From Apteryx mantelli (taxonomy: Eukaryota > Chordata > Aves > Apterygiformes > Apterygidae): a DNA stretch of 64,000 bases. The notes beneath the pieces are model-generated. The model made no database searches. It was not told the DNA's origin and saw only the letters and a program-made list of their open reading frames with translations. The number at the start of each line of letters is the position of its first letter. The stretch's first letter is position 1. The stretch is from contig NC_089979.1 in assembly GCF_036417845.1 (NCBI RefSeq), forward strand, positions 52,676,275 to 52,740,274, written 5' to 3'. Below are positions 13,546-27,218 of the stretch, piece by piece. The position numbers and the translations under genes are program-made.

Positions 13546-16500
13546 TGCATGTTGAGAGGATTACCTTTTTTTTTTGGTATTTTATTGGCAGAAAGGAAAG
13601 CCATGCAAATCCAATGCAATTAAACAAACATATGACTGATTTGGAGGCATAACTCTTCTTTGTATCTGTATTAGAGGCAAACTGTGTTGGAACCTGTCTG
13701 TGCTCATTGCAAGTGCGTGACAGAGTGATAGCTGATTCATAATAACATGCAGAATTGTTCAAAAGCCAGTTTCCTACACATCTGTAGGAAATAATGTTGC
13801 ATCACTGTAGCACAATGTAGCAAAGCTCAATGTAAGCATAGGCTATATAGGAGGGAAACATGATTTTATATGAAAACAGAACAAATTTCGCTCACACTCA
13901 TGCACTTGTACCCACATACTGAAAAGCACCAAGAGGTGTATATACCCGAATAGTCTTTTTGTTCAGCATTCAGGCACTGAGATGTGAGTGGCCTGGTCCA
14001 GGTCCACCAGTGGTCCAAGTAGTCTGGTCAGGAATCTTGACAGGGAGGACAAGGGATACCAGCTATCAAGTCCTCATCACATCTCCTGGCATCTTCTTAG
14101 GTTGGTGACAAAAAGCTCGTTTTGGATGTGTCTTTCTTGTACCATGCAGGAGCTGACAATGATTAGTCATTCTGGCCTGTCCCACCTGTAAGCCTCCAGG
14201 GCTGGGTGTCCTGAGAAACTGCACGCACATCTGCTGGGATCCTGATGGCCTTCTAGCCTAGGCACCATCAATATCTGTTGTTTCTATAAACCTTTCTCTA
14301 CTGTTCTTTCTGGTGTTTCCCCACCCTGACCTTCTCATTTGTTCTCCATTCATACAGTCCTAACATTTACATTTCTATTACAGTTCTCTACACATTGATG
14401 CAAAATTTAACAGACTTACTTCATTTGAAACGCTTTGAAGGTATATACTAATTTGAGCTACTTGTGAACAAATACAGCTCCTTTTTCACTTATTTTACTT
14501 TGAAAATGGCTCCATTTTAATGCTAAGATTAACCTTCCCTCTCAGGAAAACATCCATCACAATAGATATTTTGTTAATGCTGTAAAACTTCTCTGAATAA
14601 TTCCCATGTTTATATATATTTTTTGTATTACATCATATTTAGAGACCTCAACAAGACATATTTCTGTGAGTTTATGTTAAAAAGAATCATCCTTCTCAGC
14701 TTAACTGTTTGGCTATGTGATTAGAGACATCCATCTGATGGGGGCCCCTGGTGCTAAGCCCTGTAAGATGAGTAAAAGTTATTACTTTCTGTAAACCATA
14801 AACATCACATACTTTTGAAAAGATCTTGAATGAAGGGACAAGATAATAAAGAGGTATCTTAAATCTATTGTCTAATGCTTAAGGTAACTTTTGCCTTTTA
14901 TAGACTATTGCATGTGAAGAACTGTGTGAAGTTGACTAAATTAGAAACAAAACAGATAGCTTTCTATTGCAAGAATGAATGAAGGCTTTAAGATGAAATA
15001 AAAGAACAACCTTCCACCCACAAAACCAGTCCAGAAGTAAGATTTTGATTTATTTGTTTTTACACACATTTTTGTCATTAAGCTTCATAGCATATTCTAA
15101 AGTTTTGCTATACTGTTTTTCATGTTAAGCCACTGATTCCCACATGGTGAGCTAATGGCAAAAAACACTTGTGTCACCACAGCTGAGGAAAAGAGAAAGT
15201 CTGAGGCAGAGATACAGAAGATTTCAGTGTGCTTTCAGACACTTTAGCCTACATGGATATGCCACACACATGCTGTCCAAGATTTCTGGGCTTTCCTCCC
15301 CTGTCCTAAGGCACCTGCTTGAGTTCCTTTCAGTCACAACAGTAGAAGGGTGAAATGCAAGGAAACTACAGTAAGAAAAAAAAGAAAAAGAAAAGTCAGC
15401 TAAGATCATCTAAGGTCTTTAATTTTAGATAGCTGTGCAGGGTTAGCTGGGCAGTTTTGCAATAAATGAGTCAAAATCGCAGATGGTCATGAAAAAGAAG
15501 AAGCAAAGATGTTGATAGTAATATTAAAAGTTACATAAGCTAAATGCACGTGTGTATGCATGAAAACCTCGGGATTCTAAGAACAAGACCCTGAAGCCTG
15601 ATATGAAGCCTATTCAAATCCTCCCAGTGCCTGCGATTGCCCCTGGCTCTGGCCTTTCAAGATGAAACTCCTTGGATTCTTTCTTCTTTTTTATAAACAG
15701 GGACAACAGGTCGTGATTGCCAATGTATATGTCAAACTGTTGTCATCCTCTAAATGGCTCAAATGACAATTTTCAGAAGTGTTTCTGTAAGTGGGTGCTA
15801 TATATAAATTAGGAGTTGGATGTATAAACATTCATTTATTTATTTGACTTAAAGCCTGGCTGTCCTATGGACTTCTGCTAGCCTAGCTGCATCAGTTCTG
15901 GGCCTGAAGAGATGCAGACCCTGGCTGACACAGCTGTCCTGCAGAAACTCTTTTGCGCTTGCTGCTGCATGGCATCTACATTTTCCTTCAGAAATAGGAT
16001 AGGAGGGCTGGAGAAAACTGCAGCAGCAGAAGTATTGCGTTGCACGTCCTAACCTGTGTCCACACGAGGGGCAGTTTGCTGCACAATATACCAGTCAGGT
16101 GCTAACTCCTGGAGGGCTGGAGGAGAAGCCAAGAGGGCTCCAATTCCTTCATTAACACCACCTGATGCAGCACTCACGACTCTGGCTGCAAAATATGGTT
16201 GCAGCTACATAGATGCCCAGCTTCTCTGTGACTCACCCTGCCTGGTTACTACCATAGTTATTGCAGCAAAGGTGGCCTGCTGGCTTGTGGTTTAAGGCAA
16301 GATTTATGCTGTGAATTGCTGGAGGCCTATGTAGTATCGGACAGGAGCATAAAAAAAATCGTTCCCAAACTGACAGATTTATGCTAACAAAGTCTGTGTG
16401 TATTTGTGATGTTGTTCTGTGAAGTCTTCTGACTGTATAAGCAGACAACTCCATTTATGGGTAGAAGCTGTGTCTTCAAAAAAGGCATTTGCCAGTGTTT

Positions 16501-19500
16501 ATCAGTCCTCCTTACTGAAGTACCACGTAATGGTTTGTGGGGGGAAAAGAAGTACTAGGATCACCTTGCGCAGTGTTGCCAAAATAGTTTTCAGTACAAC
16601 CAAAATGATTACACTATGCTACAATCAACAGATTAGGCTAAGCTTCAAAAACACGTTAATTAGTTTTATTTTCTCCCCTTTTGCTTGTTCCTTGTTTGCA
16701 TCTGTGGGAATATGTGTGTGTGCGTGCATTCGTTTAATTTTTCGCAATTGTTTCACAGTCTCCCTTCTGATGTCTTAGAGACCACACATTAAGGAACACT
16801 GGGCGTAGACTAATTGCAAGACTTTCCTAGTAGCATGAATTTAAGCTTAAAATCCCTTCTGCTCTTTTCTTTTTCTTCCCACAAGCAATATCAAAATGCC
16901 AACAGACAGACAGGCATTTTTTGTATGGGAGCACGTTTATCTTGCATCATCTGATTTGCTTGCATGCTGGAAGTGTATACCCATCAGGGCACTGGACAGA
17001 CAAACAAGTTACTCTGAAGTAAATTAAGAGCATGAACTTATATCATAGCTGCTTCTTGGTGATAATTGCAGCTACCTTCCATTTCCCCTTAGTCAGTGTA
17101 AAAAGTGGTTTATCTGCAGTCATGGATGGGCAAGCTAACTTCTGTTGATTACAGGATAAGAGCACACACAGTAGCTGTACAATGAGGTTATAGCTGTGAC
17201 AATTTGTTCATCTGCTTGGTTTTTTAGGTGCACCACAATGGAGGACAAGATCACCGAAACACAGGCAATGAAGCAACGAAATGCTGTGGAAAAACAAAGA
17301 AATATGTGCTTCATTTAAAATATTTATGTATGTGCTACACTCCTTCCAAGTAAAGTAAATGAACACACCACAGAAATAGCGCTTCATATTTCTTTTAGAT
17401 GTGGGATATTTGTTAACATTGTTAGAAGAACACAAAGCCAGATGGCTTCATTTTGAATTGTTATATGGTGTTCTTTTTCCACTGTGCCTAACAAAAGATC
17501 ATTTATGAAGCAAAAGAAAAAAATCATTATATTACGTAACTTAATTCAGTCTCAAAAAAAAAGAAGAAAAGAAAAAAAAAGCCATTTGGGATCCCATGGA
17601 AGTATCATTGGATTATTGAAGAAAATTTACTGCTTAAGACAAACTTTGGATTAAATGACAACTATTATAATGGCACCTTTGTGGCCAGTACATGCATTCA
17701 TGGGAAAGTTGTTAACGTTCCCTGAAAAGCAGCTGAACCTTTTAGAGAAGCAAAAAGCTTTATAGGTTTTTTGAAGGCAGTTGGAGCTTTCTGAAAATTC
17801 ACACTGCTGGAAGTGCCTAGGAGCTCTGGATGACTGTGAAAATCTCATGCTACTAGTACTTTTCTTACTGATCGCAGCACTCTCACAGCAGCTGGAGCAT
17901 GCAGTGCTATCCTATCTCCAGATGTGTTCATGCTAGACTGCGGTCTGGAAGCACAATGGCAGTATAAGGGTGTTTGCATGTGCTGTACAATATAACTCCT
18001 TCACCATTACTACAGTCTTCCAAAATAACAAGAATATAATTTAGCATTACAACAGCCCTGCAAAGTCCATAAGTAACAGTGTTGTTGCGTGGCAGATGAA
18101 GAAGAATAAACCTAGACCTCGTGACTCCCTATCTTGTGATCTCGCCACTAGGCGTCTTCCTGTTTTCCTTTGAAAATGTTGACAGCTTACTGGAGAGGAA
18201 AATCTACAAACATTACACATTCCACTGTCAAAAAAAGGCTTTGTTATTAGATATAGAACCTCTTTTAATTATTGTGGTAACTTCACAGCATGAGGTCGAA
18301 AGGACAAATTTGTTAGCAGCATTTATTAGCGATCTCTCCATGGGTAGCACACAAGTCCAAAAGAACTGGTTTGACACATTGGAGTTGCTTACAGTCTCAT
18401 TCAAGAACATTTTAATAACAAGTCTCATAACTTTTTTGGCTGGAAATAGTGAAATTGGTGCTGATCCAGTGAGAACTGACCTGATTTTTCATGCACCATT
18501 TGAATCAACACCAAAACCTGTTCCAGCTCCTGTTTCTTTGCATCTTAGTTTCAGATAGAAACAGATGTACGCAAATCCAGAGAGACAGTTTTTCCTGTAG
18601 GAGCCAAGAATTTAAACAAAACTTCATACATCTCCATCACACTGACTGTACTTCAATAGTTTGACTTTTCAGATAAATGCAAACTTGCTATTAACAGAAC
18701 CAATTAGGCATCTGGATAGCTGATTTAAATGCTATCATTAGTCACAGAACATTTTTCTTGTGGATGGCTTATTTTCTCATGAATATTTCTATTAAGTTTA
18801 TTTGCACTAAAAATTTTGCCATTTCTTTATGAAGGAAATACTAAACAGGTTAGAACTAAAATATGTCATAGGCAAAAACTCTGCCCTCTATAAATGCACA
18901 GTAAAAAGAAAAAAGAATTCAGCCTTGTAAAAAGATAACTTGTGAAAACCTATATCCTAAATTATTCTCAGTCTGAAGTCAGTAGCAAAGTTCTGTCATT
19001 TTTTGCCTTCTTATACCTAATGATAAATGGCACAATGGATTCAGCACTTTGACTAAGGGCTGAGAGAACCTGGCAAATTTTCCTGTTAAAAAAAACTTTC
19101 AACCTACAACCAACAAGCCAAAACACACATCTTCAGAAATTTTGAATCATGCTCAGAATTCCCAGTCAGCTTCCTGAATTCATGCACTGGTTTTAATGGA
19201 ATAACTTCCTTGAGTAACTCTGCTCACAGGTTTATATTTTGGCATCACTGGAACTCATATGAACTCTGCCTCACTCCCTAAGAAGGTCCTACAGTGACCA
19301 TGATATTACACTGGCCATGCTAGAAAAGGATGCATTTTTTCAATGGCTATGTTAAACAAGAGCTATTGTAAGTAGTGCCAATGGAAAGGAAAACAACACC
19401 AATGAGGACGAGAGTGTGTATGTTAGCTCTTAAAGAGTTTTGCAAAGGGAGTTGTGGATCGTAAACCTCATTCTGCTCACAGAAAAAAATAACATACAAA

Positions 19501-19659
19501 GCAACTTCCCACATACATTGTGAAACTGAGAGTTGGGAATTCAGGTAACCTCATTCTCCAGTCCAGCATTGTTCCTATTAATGGCCACAGTTTTCAAAGT
19601 ATGTATATAAGTTTGTAATCCCTGGAGATGTACTTGCAATTCAGATACACCAGGTCATC
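13546..19659. other. Noncoding DNA with purine-rich simple tracts
   Basis: No exon is recognised. Short A/G-rich tracts occur near 15,375-15,400 and 17,550-17,580. The longest open frame (18,121-18,558, 145 codons) has no recognisable domain and is treated as chance. Confidence 0.55.
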
Positions 19660-19669
19660 TGCATGGCCT

Positions 19670-20222
19670 TGATGTTAGTAAGTCCTCTGGAAGGCTTACA
19701 GGTTTCCAGTGTTAGGGCTCCAAGGCACTGTAGGCCATGCAGACTGTTGTATTTAGAGTGCTACTGTGGCATCTTAATTCAAGAGAGCAATGAGCCAGAG
19801 TACCAGGTCCTGGCTTCTACTATAGGTGATGGAGAGAAAGAGCTGTGACACCTCAGCTAAGCACACCGTTCGCTACAGGAAAATATCTTAGATGTCACGA
19901 CTACTATGGCATCACATCCAAGAGCAGTGAGGCTGCTGGATCTTGACTCCCTGTATGATCCCAGCTTACTCTACAAGGGAGCACAAGGAGTGTGGAGGAA
20001 AAAGGATGAGCAGGGAGGCACTGCGGGGCGGAACATGGGAAGGTCGTAACGGGCGGAGCACTGCTGCCGGAAAAGAAGGCGGGGCTTTACAGCATTATAA
20101 AAGAGCAGGACACGCTTCATTAAACGCCATTTTGCCACTCCTCATATTGGTGTCTGTGTGGTGATGGTCTGGGGTCTGGGGGGAGGCCCCGTGCCTCCTC
20201 GGTAAGAACGAGAACGGTAACA
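19670..20222 (+). mobile_element. Probable solo LTR of an alpharetrovirus-like endogenous element
   Basis: The right part has the layout of an avian retroviral LTR: a TATA box (TATAAA, 20,096-20,101), then 18 bases later a variant polyadenylation signal (ATTAAA, 20,119-20,124) followed at once by 'cgccattttgcc', and downstream 'atattggtgtctgtgtgg', which resembles the R/U5 segment of avian leukosis-type LTRs. The local sequence is GC-richer than its surroundings. The right end is taken at the CA of 'ggtaaca'. No primer-binding site and no gag, pol or env sequence follows, so this looks like a solo LTR or a fragment. The left boundary is a guess: candidate TGTTA starts lie at 19,673 and 19,710, but no matching target-site duplication was found. 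Confidence 0.6.
20096..20124 (+). promoter_or_regulatory. LTR TATA box and polyadenylation signal
   Basis: TATAAA at 20,096-20,101 and ATTAAA at 20,119-20,124. The very short spacing implies a short R region, the arrangement typical of alpharetroviral LTRs. Activity today is unknown. Confidence 0.55.
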
Positions 20223-21859
20223 GAGGAGAAGCAGTGGGTCATGTTAAGATTGCCCTCTCTAGGCTTTTAGTCCAGGTTTCACAACTCCTACCGCTTGACT
20301 ATATCAGAAGCCAGGATTTGGCAGCCTTGGATTGCAGGTGGTCTGAAGGGCTCATGAAGCTCTTGAACTTTGACATCCTAGTAGCACCAATGTCCTCCTT
20401 AAGCGCTATAATAGGTGGTCTAAATGTGGCCCTAGTGTCCTTTCCTGGCAATATGATCTGCAGGAGTAGACTTTTATAATCAATCTTGCGTATTCCCAAT
20501 GGAGGTAATGGGGTTACATATGGGCTGAAGAATCTCAGCTTTAAATAGCTCACCCCTGCAAACCTTTATAGCTCTTGTGGATGTTTGTATGAACATAATC
20601 CTGCACCTTCACAAGAAGGGTTCTTTTTCTGCCTTTACTGATCTGAACATGTGAAATACTTTGGATCACATGTATCATATAGCAGGGTCAAGCATTTTAA
20701 TTTATAGAAGGTCACAGTTGCTACTCCTCTTAAACACCAATGGAATTTTTCAATATCCTTGAAGTAAATCCCTTTTTCAAAACAGTAAATGTTAGTATGA
20801 CAGTATGTCAAGCATGGATTTGTTTCAAGATTATTTACTTACAATTAGACAACTGTTCTGGCTCTCAGAGAGAGTAGTCAGCAAAATCAACATTATTTGA
20901 AAGAGCAGCAGGGATGGCTAGTGTTTTAGAATCCAAGGAATGTGGTTTTCATAAATTCCACAGCCTTATGAGATGCCACAAAACTAACTAATTTGTTCTT
21001 TAAAGGTTTGTTTGGGCCTATTGTCTAAATTTTAAAGGGCTTATATTTTATGAGGAAAAAGTAAATAGCGATTTCTCCATTTTTAAACCTGTGAGATGGA
21101 CATTTGCCTAATAAGATCAAACTGTTTTCCATTTTTTTCACTTTTATTTTCATATATATGTATACACATATATATATACATATAGACATGTACACCTCTT
21201 AGAGCAGAACGGGGAATCAGCTAGTAGCAGCTGTGAAGAGTGAAATTCCCAAATATGAAGACGCAATTATCTTGTCTGACGTTCTGATCTGCTTTAATGA
21301 CACCATTAGTACTTCTGAATGCTATAATTCTGACTGTTCTTTGAAACTGCTATTTCTTAATAAGCATTCCTTGTAAATCCTTGCTGCGTGATTAGCTCTT
21401 TCCTAAGCCGAAAGCAAAAGGGAGAGCCCATACTTGTGTGCGGGGAGGCAGTGTTTTAGAAGACGTTCTTCCTGATGTATGTTTTCAATAAAATCTTAAT
21501 TATCCTCTTCACTGAGGCTACGTTGACATGTTTCTGTTGGTGGATACAATGTAGTACAGCACGTATTTTTAAAGCAGGGCAGGGATAATGGAGAAGCTAC
21601 AAAGCCTCCTGATGAGTCCCCAAATGGGTATTTGGACATCTTTTACACATGCCCAGAGGGGCCGGGTTGGGGATTGGTGTAACAAGGCAGGGTGACAAGA
21701 AATCAGACAAGACGCGGCTCTTTCCCTGCTGACGGTACCAGGCCTGGTTCGAGGCAGTGGCAGAGCAGACAGCTGCAGGAGGCCAAATGTTTGTACAGCA
21801 AAATAGCCATGGCCTGGCTGCCACCTTTGCCTGGGCCAGAGCCCAGGAAAAACAAGCTT
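20223..21859. other. Noncoding DNA with an AT microsatellite
   Basis: No exon is recognised. An interrupted (TA)n/(CA)n-like alternating tract occupies 21,151-21,185. From about 21,640 the sequence becomes steadily richer in G+C, leading into the CpG-rich island that follows. Confidence 0.55.
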
Positions 21860-22110
21860 GTCACTGCTTCTGCTGCAGCCTCCGAGGTGGCGATTTTTGG
21901 CAGGGGCCTGAGGAGGGCAGCTCTCCGCAGCAGCCCCAGCGGGAGCTCCTCTCCTCGCTGGGCTGCAGCGGGACTGGCCGTGCTGCCTGTGCCCCCAGGT
22001 CCCCGCGGCAGCTCCGCTCCTGGCGCCCCCCTTTCGGGGCAGGCTCTGGCCTCCCGTTCGGGCGGCAGCCTGGTGAAGCCCTTAGCTGCCCTGGCCTGGT
22101 GCAATACGTT
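21860..22110. promoter_or_regulatory. Isolated CpG-rich island, possible promoter
   Basis: About 250 bases are strongly G+C-rich with many CpG dinucleotides (roughly 17 in 21,880-22,080 by eye), in sharp contrast to the AT-rich flanks, where CpG is rare. Open frames of 129-149 codons cover it on both strands, as happens by chance in GC-rich DNA lacking stop codons, and none has a recognisable domain. In mammals the neighbour upstream of CLUL1 is COLEC12, transcribed in the opposite direction, so a promoter for such a gene, a lncRNA or an upstream CLUL1 exon is conceivable. I did not find the COLEC12 first exon here. Confidence 0.5.
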
Positions 22111-24425
22111 TGCACAGAAAGAGCTACCAGTGCAGCTATGAAATGAGTGAGTGTGCTGGTGAAGGAGTTTGCAGGTCTGGGTAGGAGTCGATAATCTTCC
22201 AGGGAAGCAAAGTTCAAAAGGGGGTTCATCAAAGAAAATGTTTTAAATGTCTTAAGTAATACACTGTCTATCAAGCCATACCACAGCTAATTTTCTCTGC
22301 AGAGTAAGTCTGTATCCATCATATGGGAGACTACAAAATAAGGATGTTCTGGGAGTTGCCATTAGTTTTCAGCCTAACTAAAAATAGTCCTTGAAATCCC
22401 TGAAGTCTATTTACAATATTCTGATGAGTTTAACTTTCTCTTTTCAAATTTTGCCTGAGAATTAAAATCCAATCTGTGAATTCAGGATCCTGTCAGCATT
22501 TCTGTTTCACCTCTTAGAGATGAATTCTGTGAGGTGCTAAATTCCCTCACTTCCTATGCCCATCACCATCAGCTAGGACTAAGCTCTAAATGGACAAGAG
22601 CGGATGAATAAAGTATCAATAAGCAATACTTCACATCAGATGCATCAGAAAAGGAGGTAAAAAAGAGATAGAAAATCATATGTTGTTAAAACATGTTGCA
22701 AGGCATTGCTCAAACTCATCTGAAAGAAAAAAAGGATCAGTGAAAGAGACAGCAGATTTTCCTACAGATTTACAGATTTATATTTACTTGATAAGCTAGG
22801 TAGAGTCTTGCTAAAACATTAAAGACATTTTTATACTCAGTGTTCACATAATGATGTGGAGACAGATGCCAGAAACAGTCTCGAGGGAGGAAAAAGAAAC
22901 AGTGAACTAGGAAACTAGGCCCCTGTTAGGGCAAATAATTAGAATATCTGAAGAGTGACAAAATTCCAGTGCCAAAACAGCTCCATTTCAGATCATGAAG
23001 GAGGTGCCAAGAAGATGGGCTAAAATAAAGACCCCACAAAAATGCTAGTTTCTGTTAATCTGCTTCACAAACATACTCTCCCCCTTTTTGTCTTTCCTAT
23101 TTATTTAGTTTGTGCTTTCATTAGTTTAGTATCTGTCCTTTCAAAAATTTCAATTTTTTTTCAAAAATTTTACAATCCCTGTCTATCACAGGGATTTACA
23201 AGAGCTCCAGCAAATGATGGTTTAGGTGCTACACACAAGAACCAGAACAAGAACAGCACCAGGACTAACCATAGGCAACTGGATTTCTGCATTGCTGGGA
23301 CCTGCATGAGATCCACTCCTACAAGTTTGCTATATTTTGCATCTGGGGTGACTGAGTGCAACAGTCACCCTGCACATAGTTCCCCTTCAGGACAGGAGAA
23401 GCCTGGTGGTGCAGATAATCTTCTTTACACTGGGTTGTATAAGGGAAGGGGAAGGAGGAGGCATCTGGCAACAAGGAGCAAAAAAGCAGGAAAGAATGGG
23501 GGTGTGTGGGGGGGTATTTTGCTCTGCTTCATCAAGTAGCCCTGCCCTGGTCCATTTGTTGTGTGATTTAAAACTGCCTGTCAGCAACATTATTTATGGC
23601 AATGCACAGGCTGAGCCGGAGAATCAGGAAGCCAAGTCCGGCTTCCCTGATGTCATTCTCCACCCAGGCTATTATATTTTTAGCCTGATTTCCTAAGAAA
23701 ATGAATCTTACATGATTTTTGCAATCTGTTTGTACACCCATCTATCTGTCTTTTATCAGTCTCTTCCTAATAACTTTGTAATGCAATTCACCAATTTCAG
23801 ACAGATTTGACAGAAGGGCACAGGACTCAAAGCTGTTTCATTCCCAAATACTTGACTGAAATATTAGTCCACACAGAGAAACGAGATCCGGAGGAGTATC
23901 TGTTCCTCAAGACAATGCTGACAGACCTCAGCTTGTGTTCATCCTTAGAGTGGCCAGCTGACAGTCCTCATGTGTACCCTAGCTGGCCAGCTGGCATACA
24001 TGCAAGTCCAAGCCAGCCACAGCTTGTGCTGCCAAAAAGACTTAGGGGCACTGAAGGACATTTGGGGGAATTATGTATATTGCAATGATGGAAAGCATGG
24101 GGAACGTGAGAGGAGGCATGGGGCAAAATGGCATGTTCATGAAGTCACAAAGAAGAAACAGGATGATTCACTGAGAATCGATGAGAGACATATAGGAGAT
24201 GGGACACAAGTCTGTGGTAAACCAGGCCCAGTCCTTATAAAATAACTTAGCCACTGCATGGCTCCTGGACCCAGAGGAGTCTTGCATACAGCTAGCTGAA
24301 GCCGGAGAGTAGTAGTGATATATCAAGAGCAAAACTGAGCACACTTCACAACATTCTCTTTATTTCTTCGCTGATGGGATATCAGACATAGACAAAGAGC
24401 ACTGGAGAGAAACCAGATGATGCAT
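22111..24425. other. Noncoding DNA, nothing recognised
   Basis: Only chance open frames (longest 165 codons at 23,042-23,539, no domain). No repeat family or exon is identified. Confidence 0.5.
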
Positions 24426-24429
24426 AAAC

Positions 24430-24730
24430 TCGTAGATCTTATTTTAAAAAGATTAAAGAAATAGGGCTTTTGGCTTTATAAAAGAAAAGATTCAAAGGAA
24501 CCTTAGGGGTGGAAATAGGAATAAGAAGGGACCTAGAGACATGTCAATAGCAGAGGTGATTGCATTCCTAATAGTAAAAAACGAGGCTCTGATTTAATCT
24601 ATGGAATCACCAGACACAAAAGGAATTCAAATGGAATTTTTCTGCCTGCAGAGCAGTAGATTGAGCATGCAGAATAAACTGCTGAGCAAGAAGAGCATAA
24701 GCACTTTGAAAAAGGTGTGGTATGCAAGTA
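24430..24730 (+). repeat. Possible ancient CR1-like repeat
   Basis: The run starting near 'aaagaaatagggcttttggc' and containing 'aaaagaaaagattcaaagga' and 'aggaattcaaatggaatttt' resembles the 3' half of very old LINE/CR1 copies (plus-strand sense). It is highly diverged. Confidence is low because the match is by eye to a remembered pattern. Confidence 0.33.
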
Positions 24731-27218
24731 TGGGCTTAAAAAGTACTGTGGAATTTATCTAGAAACTCAGAGAGAGGCATGCTTAATTAGAAAGGACTCC
24801 TAGTTTCCTTCTGTCCTAAAATGTCTCTCGTTTGCTATTAGCAACTCAGCAGGGGTTGTATGATACAATTACTCATTAGGTAAAGGAATTTCAAACCTTT
24901 GTCCTAAGAGAAGCCTAAACTTGTCACTCAAACTCAGTCTTGCATCCTTTTCATGAGCTTGAGCAGTCCTTAAACGAGGATCATAGAGCCAGGCTTTATT
25001 TTTGTGTTGTTTGTGAGTGCTCAGAGTTTGAAATCATGAGTTTGCTTCTAGTTCTACATGCTGTGCTATAATACAGCTTTTGGACACATACAATCCTCCT
25101 GCTACATAAGGCTGAGACAGACTAATTCTATTTGTGTAAGCTCATTTCCCTTGTGAGATACATTAGCTACAGCCTCTCCTTTTCTAATAAAATCACTAAC
25201 TGTGACTTCAATAGCCATATTTTATACTCTGGGTAGAGGGAAAGATGCAGCCAGTCAAGTTACATAGCTTTGTGGCAGTCACCACTGATGATTAATCTTC
25301 TGTATTGTTGTACTGTTGTTGCTGCAGCTTTTATTGTTTAAGGGTACAAGAAAGGTACTACCTTTTATTAGATCAATTGACTTAATTGGAAAAATGGGCA
25401 AAGCTTTTACATTTGTGTCCTTTTTTCAACTCTGTCAGCTGGACTAATAAAAGATATTTCCTCCCTCCACAAATCTTGCTTTTCTGATCAAATCTCTACA
25501 GACTAAATACTGCACTGACTTACACCACTTTCAACATTATTCCTGTGTGTCACTCTTCAATAACTAATAAATAGAAATATCAAGTTAATGTACATCAAAG
25601 GTCTTTAGAATAAAATCTTCAAATTAAACAGGAACATATGTAGCTCACATATCTTTATTTGAATAAAGAATATGGAAAAACTAACAAAGTGTACTATTTC
25701 AGCCAATCTGTTTTCCTCAGAAAACTGTGCTGAGTAAGACACTGAAATGTTAAACTTTGTTGCTCTTTCCATTTCTGTTGCTTAAGGAATTTTCTACAGC
25801 ACTGTTGAATGTGAGCTGGGAAAATAACACCATCTTAACATGTTTTTTATAAATGACTTTGATTCTCTTTTGTTATGCCAAAGATTTAATGTTTCTTTCG
25901 ACATCATAAGGGGTGCTTTTGCAAGGACTGTCTGGGACAGCAGGCGAAGCCATCTTGCTCATTTCCACTCTCTTATACAGAACAAAATCTAACGGATACC
26001 AAAAAGTTCTGACATATCTTAGGTGGGTAATGAGGAACTAGCAAAATCCCACAAAATTCTTAAAAAGAGACTGAAAAAAAGGAAGCAAGGTTCTCCAGAA
26101 ATAACACCATTTAGTTTGTGAACAAATCAAAGAGCAGCATCTCAGATTTCTCTGAAGCCACTTCATGGGCTCAGGTGCTCCTACAGGGCATATTCTGCAA
26201 GCGAAGTTTTTCCATGAGGCTTGTGTGTGGGAGTCTCTTTGTTTTCCTCAGTGGAAATACCACCCAACCTATCAAAGGACTGAATTTATTGCCTTTGATT
26301 TTTACGGGATTCTTCAATGGGCAAGAGAGCTATTTCCCCTAAGAAAGTGGATTATCTGTCAGCAAGAGAGACATTCCCCTGCAGAACACTAGCTCTTTTA
26401 CAACAGGACCCACTTTTGTGGAATCCTGTAATTTCAAATGATTTCCACAGAAATCACCAACAGTAGATACCCGGACAGCTGACTGATAACGTTCTTTATT
26501 CAATATATCAAAATCCAAGGCTGAGTCTGGAGAATAGGTACTTTCCACCCCTAAATACTTTCTTCTGTACAGCTGGTTACAGAGGCATTAGGATTTAACT
26601 CCCTCATGACTTCCTTACAAGATTACTCTAGTTAAAGAGATATACACTGAAAAAATGAAAATCAGATTTTCCTCTTTGGAAAAGAGGTTCAAAAGTTTTC
26701 TGCCAAAATGTACTATCTCTGTGGTCCAAGTAGATAGAAAAAAAGCGCATTTAGGAAATATGCTGAAGAAAACAGTCAAGGTGGTGGTCATAAGAGTTCC
26801 ATTGGAGTTATGGAAAACATGACAAGGGACAGAAATATCCTTACTTCAGGCAGTGTATAGGCAGTGTAAATTCTTCTGTCCTAACCAACCTGAAAGAAGC
26901 TAAAATTCAGTATGAGTTGGGTATACTGAGCAGTTATCGCTGCATTATGGCAAAGCTGAACAGGCCGAGGTTTTGCGAATACTCTTGGTTACCTGAATGA
27001 CATACCTACTATGAAGAAACTAGACAGTAAGGTGAATGCCTCTGTTCTTCTCCAATTTAGACTTGGCATGTTATCAGACAGGAAGAGGCATTTACTTTTA
27101 ATTGGCTCTTACTAGTGGGGTAAATCTAGTCCTTACTCAGATTTGTTGTGCATGGTGTTTTGCTTGCCTAGGATTAAATAAAAACAAAACGCGTCCTCTG
27201 CCAAGTGCTTTAGAGAAA
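24731..27218. other. Noncoding DNA, nothing recognised
   Basis: AT-rich unique sequence, short chance open frames only, no repeat family recognised. Confidence 0.5.

Noticed and set aside
18121..18558. 145-codon open frame
   Set aside because: Sequence not recognised, no flanking gene structure, base composition like the neighbouring noncoding DNA.
21692..22274. Overlapping open frames of 129-149 codons in the CpG-rich block
   Set aside because: They are present on both strands with low-complexity composition and no recognisable domain. The CpG island is reported, not a protein.
23042..23539. 165-codon open frame
   Set aside because: Lys/Ser/Leu-rich translation without domain; overlapping frames on both strands; considered chance.
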